Assembly: GCA_000818945.1 (NCBI GenBank)
Contig: KN805374.1
Span: 396,530-460,529 of the forward strand
Source of the DNA: Schizochytrium sp. CCTCC M209059
Lineage: Eukaryota; Sar; Bigyra; Thraustochytrida; Thraustochytriidae
Reading direction: 5' to 3'
DNA length: 64,000 bases
The notes under the pieces are model-generated. The model was not told where the DNA came from. It searched no databases and was given only the letters and a program-made list of their open reading frames with translations. Position 1 is the first letter of the stretch; each line of letters starts with the position of its first letter. The position numbers were made by a program, and so were the translations under genes. Of the stretch, positions 50,001 to 59,006 are shown in pieces.

Positions 50001-50871
50001 TCTGAGCTGCTTCTTGATCTTTGCTGCTGCCTGATGGCCTGGCCGTTTTTCCACCGGAGCCCGAGTCGCTGAGCCTACGAACAAAGGATGCTTGGACGCG
50101 CGGCTCTGTGTCACCATCGTCGTACGCAATATCATACGTCCCGTCACGATTTACGCGTTCGATCCTCCCCGCAAAGTAGCGTTGCCCGTTTTTGAAACGC
50201 GATTCTACGAGGTCTCCGCGACGCAAGGGCTCTTGGGCATCTTCGCCGTCTGTGGTAAGGTATTCGTCGTCTTCAGTAGCAAAGCCATCTCCCCCCATTC
50301 CGCCAGCTCCCCTTGTATTGCCTCCAGATCCGACCTGGGCCAAGAGCTGTTGATAGTCGACGGTCGTGCGGCCGTCACCAAAAGTCTGCATGGCTTCTCG
50401 GAGATCGCCCGGATTGAAGTCGATCTTGAGGCCCTTGAGAACGCGACCAAGGTCGCGAGCATGGATAGTACCATTAGCTTTGCGATCAGCAGCTTCAAAG
50501 GCTTGAAGAAAGCGGTCCTTATCTCGCTGTGAGTTCATTTTAGCCTCGAGCTTGTCGATGAGCTCGATGCGCGAGCCCGCACCTGCTTTAGGCTTTCGGA
50601 CAGATCCTCCGCGCGGCGAGATCTGCATATCATCTCCGGCGCTCACGGCCTCGCCCTTGACACGGATGGAGCGCTCTACGACACTGCTTTCAAAGTCGCC
50701 ATCGTCGTAGTCGATGTCGTACGTGCCGTCCCTGTTGGCGCGTGCAATTTTACCAGCATACCAGCGTGGGCCTCCCTTGAACTTGGCCTCGACGCGTGTA
50801 CCTTGGCGCAAAGCGCGGCCGACACCACCACCGCCGCCGCCACCACCACTGCTTCTTCTTGCGGGCGGCAT
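44029..50871 (-). CDS. Giant protein with 16 Tudor-like repeats followed by multiple EF-hands
   Basis: The first in-frame ATG (50871) gives 2280 residues; the frame opens upstream only at a TTG. Sixteen copies of a roughly 50-residue module occur, with consensus (G)xRVEARxxGGxxYYxGKI, RxNxDGTYDIxYDDGDxE and a closing VxxxxIRxL. The pattern resembles Tudor domains of the LBR/53BP1 type. Between repeats 1-2 and 2-3 are EF-hand-like pairs. After repeat 16 (from about residue 1490) come further EF-hands. Several have canonical loops (DVDGDGYISRIE, DRNGDGRLSYRE, DTDKDGFVSHAE, DRNGDGKITSVE, DVDRDGKISFVE), others degenerate. The C-terminal 120 residues (KGSVGEWLEKTASPLEKRNF, FAFLHLVSNFEKRLGL) form a separate helical region. 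Tudor domains usually bind methylated Lys/Arg; EF-hands bind calcium. A calcium-regulated multivalent scaffold is inference. It may have an upstream exon. Confidence 0.85.
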   Translation of the reverse strand: MPPARRSSGGGGGGGGVGRALRQGTRVEAKFKGGPRWYAGKIARANRDGTYDIDYDDGDFESSVVERSIRVKGEAVSAGDDMQISPRGGSVRKPKAGAGSRIELIDKLEAKMNSQRDKDRFLQAFEAADRKANGTIHARDLGRVLKGLKIDFNPGDLREAMQTFGDGRTTVDYQQLLAQVGSGGNTRGAGGMGGDGFATEDDEYLTTDGEDAQEPLRRGDLVESRFKNGQRYFAGRIERVNRDGTYDIAYDDGDTEPRVQASFVRRLSDSGSGGKTARPSGSSKDQEAAQIADMLGNINTTEKTITDLQDNFEMLDQDATGKISAREFERNVERARFGIPFSVLKDVSRSLGGTQGKVRYGIFVKAIRIASGQSGRNSPQKKRSGGGRGKFTEDLVGDGEASFRPGQRIEARMRRGRRYVPGVIERKRPDGTYDIMYDDGDTETRVAASLIRAALPTVDALSSGAADHDHNDDQFDSQDGPREGDKVEARYKGGRKYYKGTVERVHPDGSCDIAYVDGDFERRVVPASIRVLGASEDGAGRKSRSPSRRGTRFDSQADSDLDGDDAGAISEDQGPLRRGDRVEALYKRGKKWYAGIVEKVYASGACDIAYDDGDRETRVAARFVRRAPASSNRTGGRQARGRATFSADDTDDDDTDPHIRGRFGRHRGVEKELQRGSRVEARFRGGSKWYKGKVMRTNPDGSFAISYDDGDRELKVPAHMVRSLEPDEGGPSPRAGGRSSARASFRVGQNVEAKFRKGRKFYAGKIVRDNRDGTFAIDYADGDRERSVDASLIRALDNDGMISAEESEADAGFQRGDEVEARYKGGRRFIQGKIMRSNPNGTYNIAYTDGNREQGVRPEDIRKLPAGARAGATAHGLLRVGTTVEARFRRGRKWYKGKITRAHADETYDIHYVDGDRETRVPASLVRSLEDAPTSAETDLEDEGSPELARGDRVEALFKGGRRYYKGKIVRKNPDGTYAIHYDDGDRETRVERSKIRPLDGGGGARLSPSRNRAAKAGFDSADEDQASDIQRGDRVEARFRGGRKFYKGKVARVNRDGTFDINFDDGDREQGINPENVRKLVDEAGAGTTLRVGSRVEAKFRGGAKYYKGKITRVHSNGSADIAYDDGDVERMVPSSKIRSLDSPGDASSEEDELQVRSRVEAKYRGGAKMYKGKITRVNGDGTYDISYDDGDKERNVVKRNIRTLGARSPRTKHRAAERGDRVEARYKNGKRFYKGVVERAYPDGSCDIKYDDGDFERRVKPESIKLLDQGGRRSQSPRARRTREPETEDDDDEDEDNRREEALHEGDRVEARFRGGQKYYPGKITRMNRDGSCAILYDDGDRELRVKRNMIRTKTSRRSPTRSRSPRSRARRSPQESPSSGSEDQEGGFRQGERVEARFKGKTKFYKGKIVRVRANGTFDIDYDDGDKETHVDARMIRRLAGARGRSPRRGARATETDEESEGGEELAALLGRIFKKGFRKGAMRNYQEVFDSFDVDGDGYISRIELGHALDKLGLQYTKVELRSMVRLLDRNGDGRLSYREFVQLLKRHQSGSRGGSRGSRRGARDDSEDDSEDDSEANSASDSRRSRNRQSSPRRGKERRSTIRRSPRRRRLPSRSPSPSASEWSESDVDGDEDWDSDAEDALAGGVVVRNFENYVGKILLKDTRKRFKAVFERADNHGRGYLEASKVQRVLGKLGIRKRISGNLQAKLVRKYGRGTRSKIFYRDLVTGCKEAASGAQDDESHAARVGRLLPRLKRAMVEYDVEAQIREKLEEDGDGCVERKALADMLAQVASIKRTEKPALLEVLANFLGDNGKIKFEEVVEFCRNHDTKADAPGWKRATSNVDIQKGIAALRAERERMEKEGVDPLVFQVLRKLGHVVSDALSSGAAADYSDAFELFDTDKDGFVSHAEMSRALESLGFDLTPEEVTKVLAKLDTDHKGHKMDYRHFLMFVTRGSDRDQWALSASGALVGTTSAGQMESDIRHKIRKMAMQKRTGYTTILKAFKNIDKNSKGYVSKRSLRKVASNQGWALTHEDLACLCARFDLKGEDRFAYKQFVSFLSLEDDAVYGVERRLMQFVASMTEQGAGMRECFKLFDRNGDGKITSVELVSAMLKIGFPVSREEAQELIRRVDVDRDGKISFVEFARAFGPKPLAGAPAVGEEPSDENAQRNSNMQLLDRNGSGLESAFFGDWTEGLIVPDGKIPLAPKGSVGEWLEKTASPLEKRNFFAFLHLVSNFEKRLGLQQAEPEAKAAGGDDLILQLGTRLKVSMKFLNS
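46545..50830 (-). repeat. Array of 16 Tudor-like coding repeats
   Basis: The YDDGD-type core of each unit lies near 50695, 50115, 49550, 49320, 49030, 48740, 48520, 48325, 48125, 47920, 47665, 47486, 47296, 47100, 46840 and 46580. Units 5-16 follow one another closely (about 180-300 bases apart); units 1-3 are spaced by EF-hand-like segments. DNA identity between units is only partial, so the array is old. Confidence 0.85.
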
Positions 50872-52630
50872 CGAAGGACTGACCTTGGTTTGAGACCTGA
50901 GTTTGTTCTGTTTCTCTCTCGAGTCGAGTCCACCTCGCCCACCAGGTGGTCCTCGACTTTTTTTACTGGCCAACCTTCTCGCCGGCCGGGGTCGGGGTCA
51001 TCCACGGCGTAAGACAGTCAGCGAGCAAGCGAGAGAGAGAGGGCAGGAGCCCAGTATTATCAGCATCAACATCATCATCGTCATCTTGAACATTGTCATC
51101 GTCGGGTAAAAAGGGGCTCGAGAAACCAACCCATTGTGAAGTGACCCAAATAGAGGCCCAACGGCTCTGCACTGCTTCCGTGCGCGTTGCGCGTGACGCT
51201 TGCGGACGTTACATGTGGAGGTCAGCGTCGGCGCAGGCCGGCCAAGCCGACCAAGCCGGCCAAGTCGTGCCGCACGCCGACTGGCTGTCTCGCTCGCTCG
51301 CTCGCTCGCTCGCCATACTGGCTGCGGACAAGTTCGTCGCTGCGACTGTCGAGTGATTGTGTATGGGATCGACGGATCATCAAGAAGAGGGCTCCCTTTC
51401 GTTCAGGAGCGCAAAATCTGACGTCGTGTTGGTTCCAGCCCAAAAATAGCCAGGCTACTACTCTCAAGCCCAGAGAGACCAATTCTTCGATCGATGTTGT
51501 TGGTGCGGCGCGGCAGCCAGAAGGATCGATATCGATCAATATCGATCAAAAGCATCGACTCCTCTCCCACTGGCGGCCAGCGAGACGAAAACGAAAGTAA
51601 GTAGTAGACAAAGATGAGAGCGCGAGACGAGTCCGCCGTCTTTCCGGTAAAGCTCGAGACACCTCGTCTTCCTTTCTCCGAGAGCGCCTCGTTGCGGGAG
51701 CGCTCTCGCCTCACTTCGATTTGAGAGCGAGCCCAGCGCACCCAACTTGTTCCGTGTCCACTATTATGCACAACATTGGGTGTGAGGCTGTTTTACACCA
51801 CAAGACCCCGCGCATGCTTCAAAATTTGCACTTGGAGCTAACGACCGGCCAGCCCGAAGGGTACGTTCGCCTTAGCTGATCCTTTCTGCTTCGCCGAGCC
51901 CGCGCTCTGGAACCGTCGCGCCGCGGCGCCTCTCCACCTCCTCCTGCCTGCCCGCCTCTGCGCTCCCGCTCTCCCCTCGCTCCCTCCCTCGCCTCCCTGC
52001 GCACGTTACTTGCGAGCTCCGCCTCTTCATTCTCCACGATCAGCGCCATTAAAAAAAAAAAAGGAAGGAAAAAGAAAAAGAGCCCCGGGGCGAGGAAACC
52101 GTCTGGAGGGGCATGCCGCACGTCTTCCTTTCTCGGCTCGCCCTGCACGCCCCCCGTCCGGTACGGTCTTTACATACGGTCAAGCCCTCTATTCGCAGAC
52201 GGGACGCGGCGGCGGGCGGGCGCGGCGAGGCGCTCGACTCCGGCGCGGCCCCCGCGGCGGGCGAAGGGAAAAAAGCAGGGCGGCGGCGAGGCCGCAGCAA
52301 ACAGGCAAAAAGCAGGCGGCCACGAGACCGCGGCGAGCCCCCTCCCTCCCTCCCTCCCTCCCTCCGCGCCTGCCTCCGCGGCCCCGCTCCCGCCCGCGCT
52401 CCCTGCCCGCGGCACTGGCCGCGAGGGCGAACGAACGAACATAGAGGCAACGCTCGCGGCGACGGCGAGGCGGACGGCGAGGCGGACGGCGAGGAGCGCG
52501 AGGTGCCGAGCGTGCACCTAGGCCTGCTCTCGCGCTCTCCCGCGCGGCCTCTTCCTTTCCTGCAAAGTCTGGACGGAGAGAAAAAACGAGCGAGGCAGCA
52601 GCGCGGATCCGTCTTGCGAAACGCGGCGAA

Positions 52631-52664
<34 letters not shown>

Positions 52665-52691
52665 CCAGCAGGAGCCGTGCGTGAGGTCGCG
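50872..52691. other. Divergent promoter region between the Tudor/EF-hand gene and the Wee1-like gene
   Basis: Contains GCTC repeats (51290-51313), CCGGCCAAG repeats (51237-51265), repeated ATCGATCA (51525-51548), CCTCCCTCC (52340-52362) and GAC repeats (52632-52660). A GTAAGT at 51598 could be a donor in the Wee1-like gene's leader. The kinase frame is open from an ATG at 52113, but that part is Arg/Ala/Pro low complexity. Confidence 0.5.
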
Positions 52692-53304
52692 ATGCCCGGA
52701 GGCGTGGTCAAGGCGAATGCCAGCGATGGCAACAGACTGCTGGACTCGCCGAGCGGTCGCGCGCAATCGCCCGCGTGGAAACGTCGCAAGATGCACACGC
52801 CGGTGCGGTTCCGTCGATCCTCGACGCCTCGCCTCGATGACCTGGACACGATGGCGCTAAACGATGGCGAGGATTCCAGAGTGGAGCGACCCGACAGCAC
52901 GCGAAAAGCGCTCTTCGACACACCAGACTCCAAGGAAAACTCACGCATGCGCAGAAACGTAGACTTTGGCACGCCCGAGAGGGACTCGGACGGCATGCTG
53001 GATGGTATGCGGCCGTCTAACGTGAATCCGTTTTACACAAACTTGAACGATTCATCCATTTCGAACGGGAGCGCGGCCAGCGCCTGTCCCTCGCAGGCGC
53101 CAGGACAGAGCTTTGCTCGAGACGACTCCCCCGACGCGACCATGCTCTTTGCCAGCCCCGCCACGGCTCACCGCCGAAGGCGTACACGCAAAGGCCTCAT
53201 GACCCATTCCTCGAGCGCAGGCTCGATACTTAGTGACGAACAAGAAACCCATCGCGATACCTTCCGGAACAAGAGCAGACATAGGCTCGAGAGGGAGAGC
53301 GACA

Positions 53305-53342
<38 letters not shown>

Positions 53343-55301
53343 AACAATGACCAGGTCAACGGCAAGACGCCCCTGAACTATTCTTCGATCTCGCTGCTTC
53401 CAGGCCAAAGTGTCGACCAGACAGCACGCAAGCCATTGAGGAGACGACGTAGGGGCAGCGGTCTGATCGAGGACGGAGGAGGCAGGTTTGGATCTTTGTT
53501 CTTTGACGCCGGCGAGTCGCCAGTTCCCGTAATGCCGAGCACCGCCAAAAAACCCGCCGCATCACGCGAAGCACCTTCGACGCCAATTCTCCCGCAAAGC
53601 CCGGCATCTCCATGCTCGAATCAGAGCATGTCGCCTTCTGACCTTTGCAACCAAATGAAGCGCACGTGCAGCGTCTCCGGAGTCAAGGGATTTGCCGTGC
53701 GTGAAATGAGCAGCGGCGGCTCACGAAGCGCCAGTAGCTATGGCAGCCGGAGCATCGACTCGCCAGCGCAAACGGGCAACAACCAGCACGACGACTTGAT
53801 TGACGAAGAGGAAGAGATCGCCTCGAGCGTCCCACGACGCTTTTTGCGCGACCATGCGACGGCAAGTCCTCTGCCCCCCCAACATTCTCCGCTACCCGCT
53901 CGAACACCTTGTCCAGCATCGACAATGCGAGGCAGGGCCGCACGTCGCGCAAGAGGCATATCCGAGTGCTCCTCGGGCGGCCCGGTCGTGCGGTCGCGAT
54001 TCAAGGAAGAGTTCGAAGAAGTTGGAATTCTTGGCACGGGCACCTTTGGAACAGTCTTCAAGTGCCGCAACAGGCTCGATGGCTGTCTGTATGCCGTCAA
54101 GGTGACCAAACAGCGATTCAAAGGCCGCGCCGATCGCGAGCGCGTGCTCAAGGAAGTCTTTGCACTCTCGGCTCTGTGTAATGAAGAGGATAGCCCGCAC
54201 ATTGTTCGCTACTTTGGCGCCTTTGTGGAGGATGGCCGTCTGTTCATCCAGACAGAACTCTGCGACAAGAGCCTTCAGGACATGATTCGCAGCGAGACGT
54301 ACCCCAATGGACTCGAAGCTGCGGCTCGAACGCTCGCGCGTCAGGTCCTCGAGGGGCTTTCGAGTCTTCACAAGCACAACCTTGTGCATCTCGACATTAA
54401 GCCAGCCAACATTTTTGTGAAAAATGGCGTCTTCAAAGTCGGTGACCTTGGTCACGCCTGCCTGGCGCGCATCCAGGGTTCAGACGAGGAGAACCCAGTC
54501 GGCGGCGCAACGCCTGCTTCGGGCGCTGGCATTAGCAGGGCAAGCCCTGCGCTTGATCTCGCTGCAACGGCTTCGCAGTCGCCTCTCCGTGCGGACTCGC
54601 GGCTCCCTCGTCCGCCGCCCCTCGGCACCTGCTCGCCTGACAAGAGTCGTCGCCCGACTTCAATTTGCGATGCGAGCCGAACCCCTCTTCGACGAATGGG
54701 ATCGCTGCTCTCTGTGGACGCCTCTTCCCCGTCGATGCTCATGTTCGATTCGGACAGAAAGGCGCCGCGTCGTGGCCAGCAGCAAGAACAGCCGGCGTAC
54801 GTGCAAGACGTGGAGGAAGGTGACTCGCGGTACATGGCGATGGAGATTTTGAACGAGGACTACAGGCAGCTGACCAAGGGCGATATTTTTTCGCTGGGTG
54901 CATCGCTTTACGAAATGTGTCTTGGTCACGAGCTTCCTGCAAATGGCCCCGAATGGCACGATATTCGGGCAGGTAAATTGAGCCAAGAGGCCCTTTCGCG
55001 CGTGTCGCCCGACATGCAGTCGCTTATCCGTTTGATGCTGGGGAAAGACCCGGTTGCGCGTCCGAGTGCTGAAGCCTTGCTCGTGTCTGGTGGTCCCGGC
55101 GGAATTCTTCGCACGGCCTGGGAGAGCCAGCTTGCTCGCGAAAAGGCTGCTGCAGATGAATATCGCAAGGAGCTAGCCCGGATGAAGGCTGCGAGTGCAT
55201 TTGCCAATGCCGGCTACTTGCATCAGCAAGTAGCCGGCGGTTTTGACCCGGGTTCGTTCGAGGACGCCAAGTATCGAATGCGGAGGTCTAACACCATGTG
55301 A
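52692..55301 (+). CDS. WEE1: Wee1-like inhibitory cell-cycle kinase
   Basis: From the ATG at 52692 the product is 869 residues; an earlier ATG (52113) would add 193 low-complexity residues. The N-terminal regulatory region has several Ser/Thr-Pro sites and the Wee1-family motif VNPFYTN (about 115). The kinase domain spans about 435-806: glycine loop GILGTGTFGTVFKCRNRLDG, catalytic Lys in YAVKVTK, catalytic loop HLDIKPANIF (about 566) and DLG in place of DFG (about 585), typical of Wee1. The segment between DLG and the RYMAMEIL motif (about 707) carries a long Ser/Pro-rich insertion of about 110 residues. Family role: phosphorylates the inhibitory Tyr of CDK1 to delay mitosis. PKMYT1 is the alternative, but no membrane segment is present. 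Confidence 0.9.
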
Positions 55302-55926
55302 TGAAACGAAGTTGAAGTTGATGATGACGCGCAAGTTTGGCCAAATTTGAAGAAGTGTTGGAATCACCTTTGGTGATGATGATGATGAAGGAATAAACAT
55401 AACCAACGACCAGGACGAAACAAAAACAACGAACGATTTTTCTGCATGTACTTTTGCAATCCACACATGTTTACGGTCAATATTTCAGACTTACTTGCCG
55501 TGTCTGCATTCTGCATCTGCGGACAGGCACCCCATTAATTTCCATCAAGGACAAGCGTCGGCTCTCCATGCAGTCAAGTATTTGCCAAAAGAAGTGCAAA
55601 AAGCAAGACTTACTCCAGTACGACGCTTCTGACATTACCTAATAGGGCTCTGTTGCATTGTGCTGATGTGTAATGACTACGCCGTACTAAAAGCGAGTCC
55701 ACGAAAAATAAATTAAAAGAAAAAAGCGACAAACACTGTTGATGCCAACTTGGCAATGAAAGTAGACCCTTCATGAGTCAGTCGTCTGCGTGTCACTGCT
55801 CTGACGGGCCCAATTCTTCTCTGCTAGTAGTCCCAGCCCAGTCACAAGACTGATCCACCCCAACGGACATTTTTACATTAAAGGATTTTTGCTTGTCAAA
55901 CTTTATTCCAGCGGCATGCAAGCGGC
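55302..55926. other. Intergenic region
   Basis: A GATGAT run (55373-55389) lies just after the kinase stop. The rest is AT-richer spacer and the promoter of the next gene. No gene is seen. Confidence 0.55.
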
Positions 55927-57120
55927 ATGGCCAAAATGTTCGCGCGAAACGAAGATGATGACGTGCTCGGGGAGATTGAGCGACTTGCCGCTGAGGGCAT
56001 ATCTGGTAAGAATGGAAATACAGTAGAGAGCGTAGGCATTCGTCTCCTTTCGTTCCTTGCGCGTGGCACCACATGCTCGCTGAAAGAAAAACGAAGAGCA
56101 GCTACACTTTGCGGGCGTGTGGCCCGAGAAAGCTGTGCTCTCAAGCAATATCCTCTTGGCTGCGAACTAGTCGACTGGCAGGCTAAACTCCTTCAGGAAA
56201 GTGGAAATGCAACGATGGCTTTAGTGAAATTAGAGCGTTTTTCATCTGCGCTTGCACTCGATGAGCTGTCGCCAGAAGTCCTCTTGAGACTTACTTCTCT
56301 ACTCGTTGCCAGCAAGAGGTTCTCTGACGCTTTTCCGTTTGCGCGTGCGACCGTCAACGCTTGCGAGCAGCTCAAGCTTACCCAGTTGCTCCCTGTGGCC
56401 TTGCACACCTTAGCCATTGTCCTGGAAGGTAATCGGAATTACGAACGTGCGCATGACGTCTACAAAGAAGCGTTTCTTTTGGCTAGCGCAAGTGGTGACA
56501 AGCGACTCGCGACGAGCTTTCTTGAAAGCTGGAAAGCTTGCGCCGAGTCTATTTCTACTCGTCAACGACCAGGACACAAGAGCGCCGCAAAGACTCTTAA
56601 GCTTGCGCAAGCTCTCTTGAACGCAAATGTATGCGCAGAGAATGCGGCGCAATCTCAAGATAGGAAGAAACAGTTGCCTCACGTCGATGACAGGCTTGAG
56701 AACAAGGAGGCTCAAATGTGGATTTCTCGTCGGCACGAACGCGCTCGCCTATTCTCGGCGCGAGAAAAAGCGATGAAAAAACAGCGAAAAGCTGCCGAGT
56801 CACCTGTTAAAATGAAGACGGCGCGTGAAGCTTCTCCGCAGCACTTGCGCGTTGGATGTGGGAGAGACCGTCGAATTGAAGGGTCAAATCTTTCACCACT
56901 GTCATCGTCATCGTCATCGTCATCTTCTTCTTCTTCTTCTTCTTCTTCTTTGTGTTTCCCATCCCCTCGCACCTCGCCGCCTACACAGCAAAATGTAGAG
57001 AGAGCCGGGTGCGTTCCTAGTTTGCAGGAATTATCATCACCACAATCTCCTGCATACATATCAGCGCGCTCACGAAAAACGCTCTGGGAGCCGGGTTCGC
57101 GGCTTCGTCCACTACAGTAG
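55927..57120 (+). CDS. TPR-like helical protein with poly-Ser tail, unknown function
   Basis: This 397-residue protein starts at a true ATG. Residues about 40-215 are paired amphipathic helices resembling TPRs (LPVALHTLAIVLEGNRNYER then AHDVYKEAFLLASASGDKRL is the clearest). From about 270 the sequence is basic, then an 18-20 residue poly-Ser from TCA/TCG/TCT repeats (56898-56950). The last roughly 22 codons, including the stop, lie within the first copy of a 115-bp tandem duplication (57052-57281), so the present C-terminus was fixed before or by that duplication. No family recognised. Confidence 0.62.
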   Translation: MAKMFARNEDDDVLGEIERLAAEGISGKNGNTVESVGIRLLSFLARGTTCSLKEKRRAATLCGRVARESCALKQYPLGCELVDWQAKLLQESGNATMALVKLERFSSALALDELSPEVLLRLTSLLVASKRFSDAFPFARATVNACEQLKLTQLLPVALHTLAIVLEGNRNYERAHDVYKEAFLLASASGDKRLATSFLESWKACAESISTRQRPGHKSAAKTLKLAQALLNANVCAENAAQSQDRKKQLPHVDDRLENKEAQMWISRRHERARLFSAREKAMKKQRKAAESPVKMKTAREASPQHLRVGCGRDRRIEGSNLSPLSSSSSSSSSSSSSSSSLCFPSPRTSPPTQQNVERAGCVPSLQELSSPQSPAYISARSRKTLWEPGSRLRPLQ

Positions 57121-57281
57121 CAGTATTTTATGAAAAAAAGAGAGCAGATTCCCTACGTGTACTAGTGCATACATATCAGCGCGCTCACGAAGAACGCTCT
57201 GGGAGCCGGGTTCGCGGCTTCGTCCACTACACTAGCAGTGTTTCATGAAAAAAAGAGAGCAGATTCCGTACATGTACTACT
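57052..57281. repeat. 115-bp tandem duplication spanning a stop codon
   Basis: Copy 1 is 57052-57166 and copy 2 is 57167-57281. They differ at only a few positions (for example AAAAACG/AGAACG and TATTTTATG/TGTTTCATG). Copy 1 encodes the end of the upstream gene; copy 2 is in its 3' flank. Confidence 0.92.
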
Positions 57282-57291
57282 ACACTAGTAT

Positions 57292-58611
57292 TTAGTCAGC
57301 TTTGAGGTAGTTCGATGGTGCCATCCCAGATCTGCCATTAACAGAGCATTTCCACCAGTTCGCGTCGCTCTTATCCAAAACCGTGATTCGGTCGTTGGCC
57401 TTGAAGGAAAGTTCGTCGGCCTGCGCAGCATTATAATCATACATGGCCAGCGCCGTGTCGTTGCGTGCGGGAGCAGGTGCTCGCGCAGGGCGAGGTGGCA
57501 TGGTTGCCATTGATCGCGATGAGCTTGCGCTCTGGAAGGGATTTTGCGACGACTGCCCCGACACGCTTTGCGCAAGCGGAATGTGCTGCGAAGAGGGATG
57601 CTCAATCTTGGCCACGGGCACTTGGCTTCCCTGTTGCTGCTGGTGCTGAAATGGTGCTGCATTAGAAAAGGGAGAAGCGCCCTGTCCGGCTTGAGAAGGA
57701 TTGGACGAGGGAGGTGCCGGCACAGACGCAGGCGCGGGCAATTCCCATGAGGTCTCGTTGGTGGCGGTGTTATGATAATAAGGCTTACCGTCCGCTGTGA
57801 AAACGCGTCGCCAATTGGGAGGGAGATCCGATACCGGAGCAGCGCTCTGCATGCTGGGCGGGTTGCTAGCAACGGAGGACGCGCCCGTGGGGAAGCTCGA
57901 GTTTGTAGATGACCCGCTCATGCGTTCGAGGGCAGCGTAGTCGCCCTTGCGGTCGTGAATTGCGTAGAGTTCACGATGCAGGGTGTCGACTTGAAGAGGT
58001 GGCCGAATTTCGCCCATCAGAATGCGCTCAGCTGTAGCCGATTGGTCACTGTAGTACTTGATGTTGTCCTTGGATCGCGACATGAGCAGCGCGCCCTCGA
58101 GCGTGAAGCCGATGAAAAGGCCTTGCGCCTTACTGTACGAGTAGGCCGCGACGACCTTTTTGTTGGCGGAGATGCCAGCGTGAGCCTCGATTTCGCGGCC
58201 AACAGGACCGGCTGCAAGAGCAACATTTCCGCCAAGCGTGACCTGACCCTTGCCCATGAAGGCGCGAACGGCCGTTTTGGTGTTGAGAATAATGAGAGAA
58301 TCGATCTTCTCAGCGCCAAAGACGAAACCACCGCCGAGACCACCGACGGTGACGGACGCCGGACCACTCCAGCGCCATCCCCGGGGAGAGTTCGGGTCCT
58401 TGACCTTGGCGATGACGCAGCCGCCTCCAACGTTGCCGCCCAACATGAACATTCCGGCCTTGAAGATGGTGATGAAGGCAATGCCCTCGCAGTGCCGTAG
58501 GAGCGTCGCGGGGATCTGCTTATCCGCCTTGACGTACTTGGGGTTCACCATGTCATTGAGCATACGGATGCATTTGTCCGTGTACCCTTCGAGCGAGAAA
58601 CGCTTCGACAT
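57292..58611 (-). CDS. SYLF (Ysc84-type) - WW - SH3 protein
   Basis: The ATG at 58611 gives 439 residues; the frame opens earlier at a non-ATG codon. Residues 1-215 are a SYLF/DUF500 domain: IPATLLRHCEGIAFITIFKA, GGGCVIAKVKD, GGLGGGFVFGAE and a long conserved block to RILMGEI. Residues about 261-291 form a WW domain (LPPNWRRVFTADGKPYYHN ... TSWELP). The last 52 residues are an SH3 domain (ALAMYDYNAAQADELSF ... WWKCSVNGRSGMAPSNYL). SYLF domains bind phosphoinositides and actin; yeast Ysc84/Lsb3 and animal SH3YL1 act at endocytic or actin sites. The extra WW domain between SYLF and SH3 differs from those proteins. Confidence 0.92.
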   Translation of the reverse strand: MSKRFSLEGYTDKCIRMLNDMVNPKYVKADKQIPATLLRHCEGIAFITIFKAGMFMLGGNVGGGCVIAKVKDPNSPRGWRWSGPASVTVGGLGGGFVFGAEKIDSLIILNTKTAVRAFMGKGQVTLGGNVALAAGPVGREIEAHAGISANKKVVAAYSYSKAQGLFIGFTLEGALLMSRSKDNIKYYSDQSATAERILMGEIRPPLQVDTLHRELYAIHDRKGDYAALERMSGSSTNSSFPTGASSVASNPPSMQSAAPVSDLPPNWRRVFTADGKPYYHNTATNETSWELPAPASVPAPPSSNPSQAGQGASPFSNAAPFQHQQQQGSQVPVAKIEHPSSQHIPLAQSVSGQSSQNPFQSASSSRSMATMPPRPARAPAPARNDTALAMYDYNAAQADELSFKANDRITVLDKSDANWWKCSVNGRSGMAPSNYLKAD

Positions 58612-58957
58612 CTTGGCAGCTCCGGCTTGAACGCGCTCCCGGTCGTCGCTTCCTCGTCCGTCCGGCGGCGTGCGATTGGGATTTGCTTGCCTACTTGCTT
58701 GCTGGCCGGTTGACCCGCCGAGAGCGCGCTGTCTTCTCTCCCGGAAAGAGTGGGAGCCGTAGCCGCCAGACACACGGTCGGCCTCACTCTCTGCCCAAGA
58801 GTGTCGCGTCGCTGGCTTCTCTCGCCTTTCCTCTCCTCAGGCTCTCCTCTCCTCTCCTTTCCTTCGCTTCGCTCGCCGACCTCGGTCCGGGACCTCGGCC
58901 TGGCTGGCTGCTCGGCTGCTGCTCCGCCTCGATCCTGCGTCTCCGTCGCCGTCGCCG

Positions 58958-59006
<49 letters not shown>

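Noticed and set aside
52113..52691. N-terminal extension of the Wee1-like kinase from an earlier ATG
   Set aside because: The 193 extra residues are repeats (Pro-Ser, poly-Thr from GAC/ACG units) and Arg/Ala-rich leader-like sequence; the later ATG fits better, though not proven.
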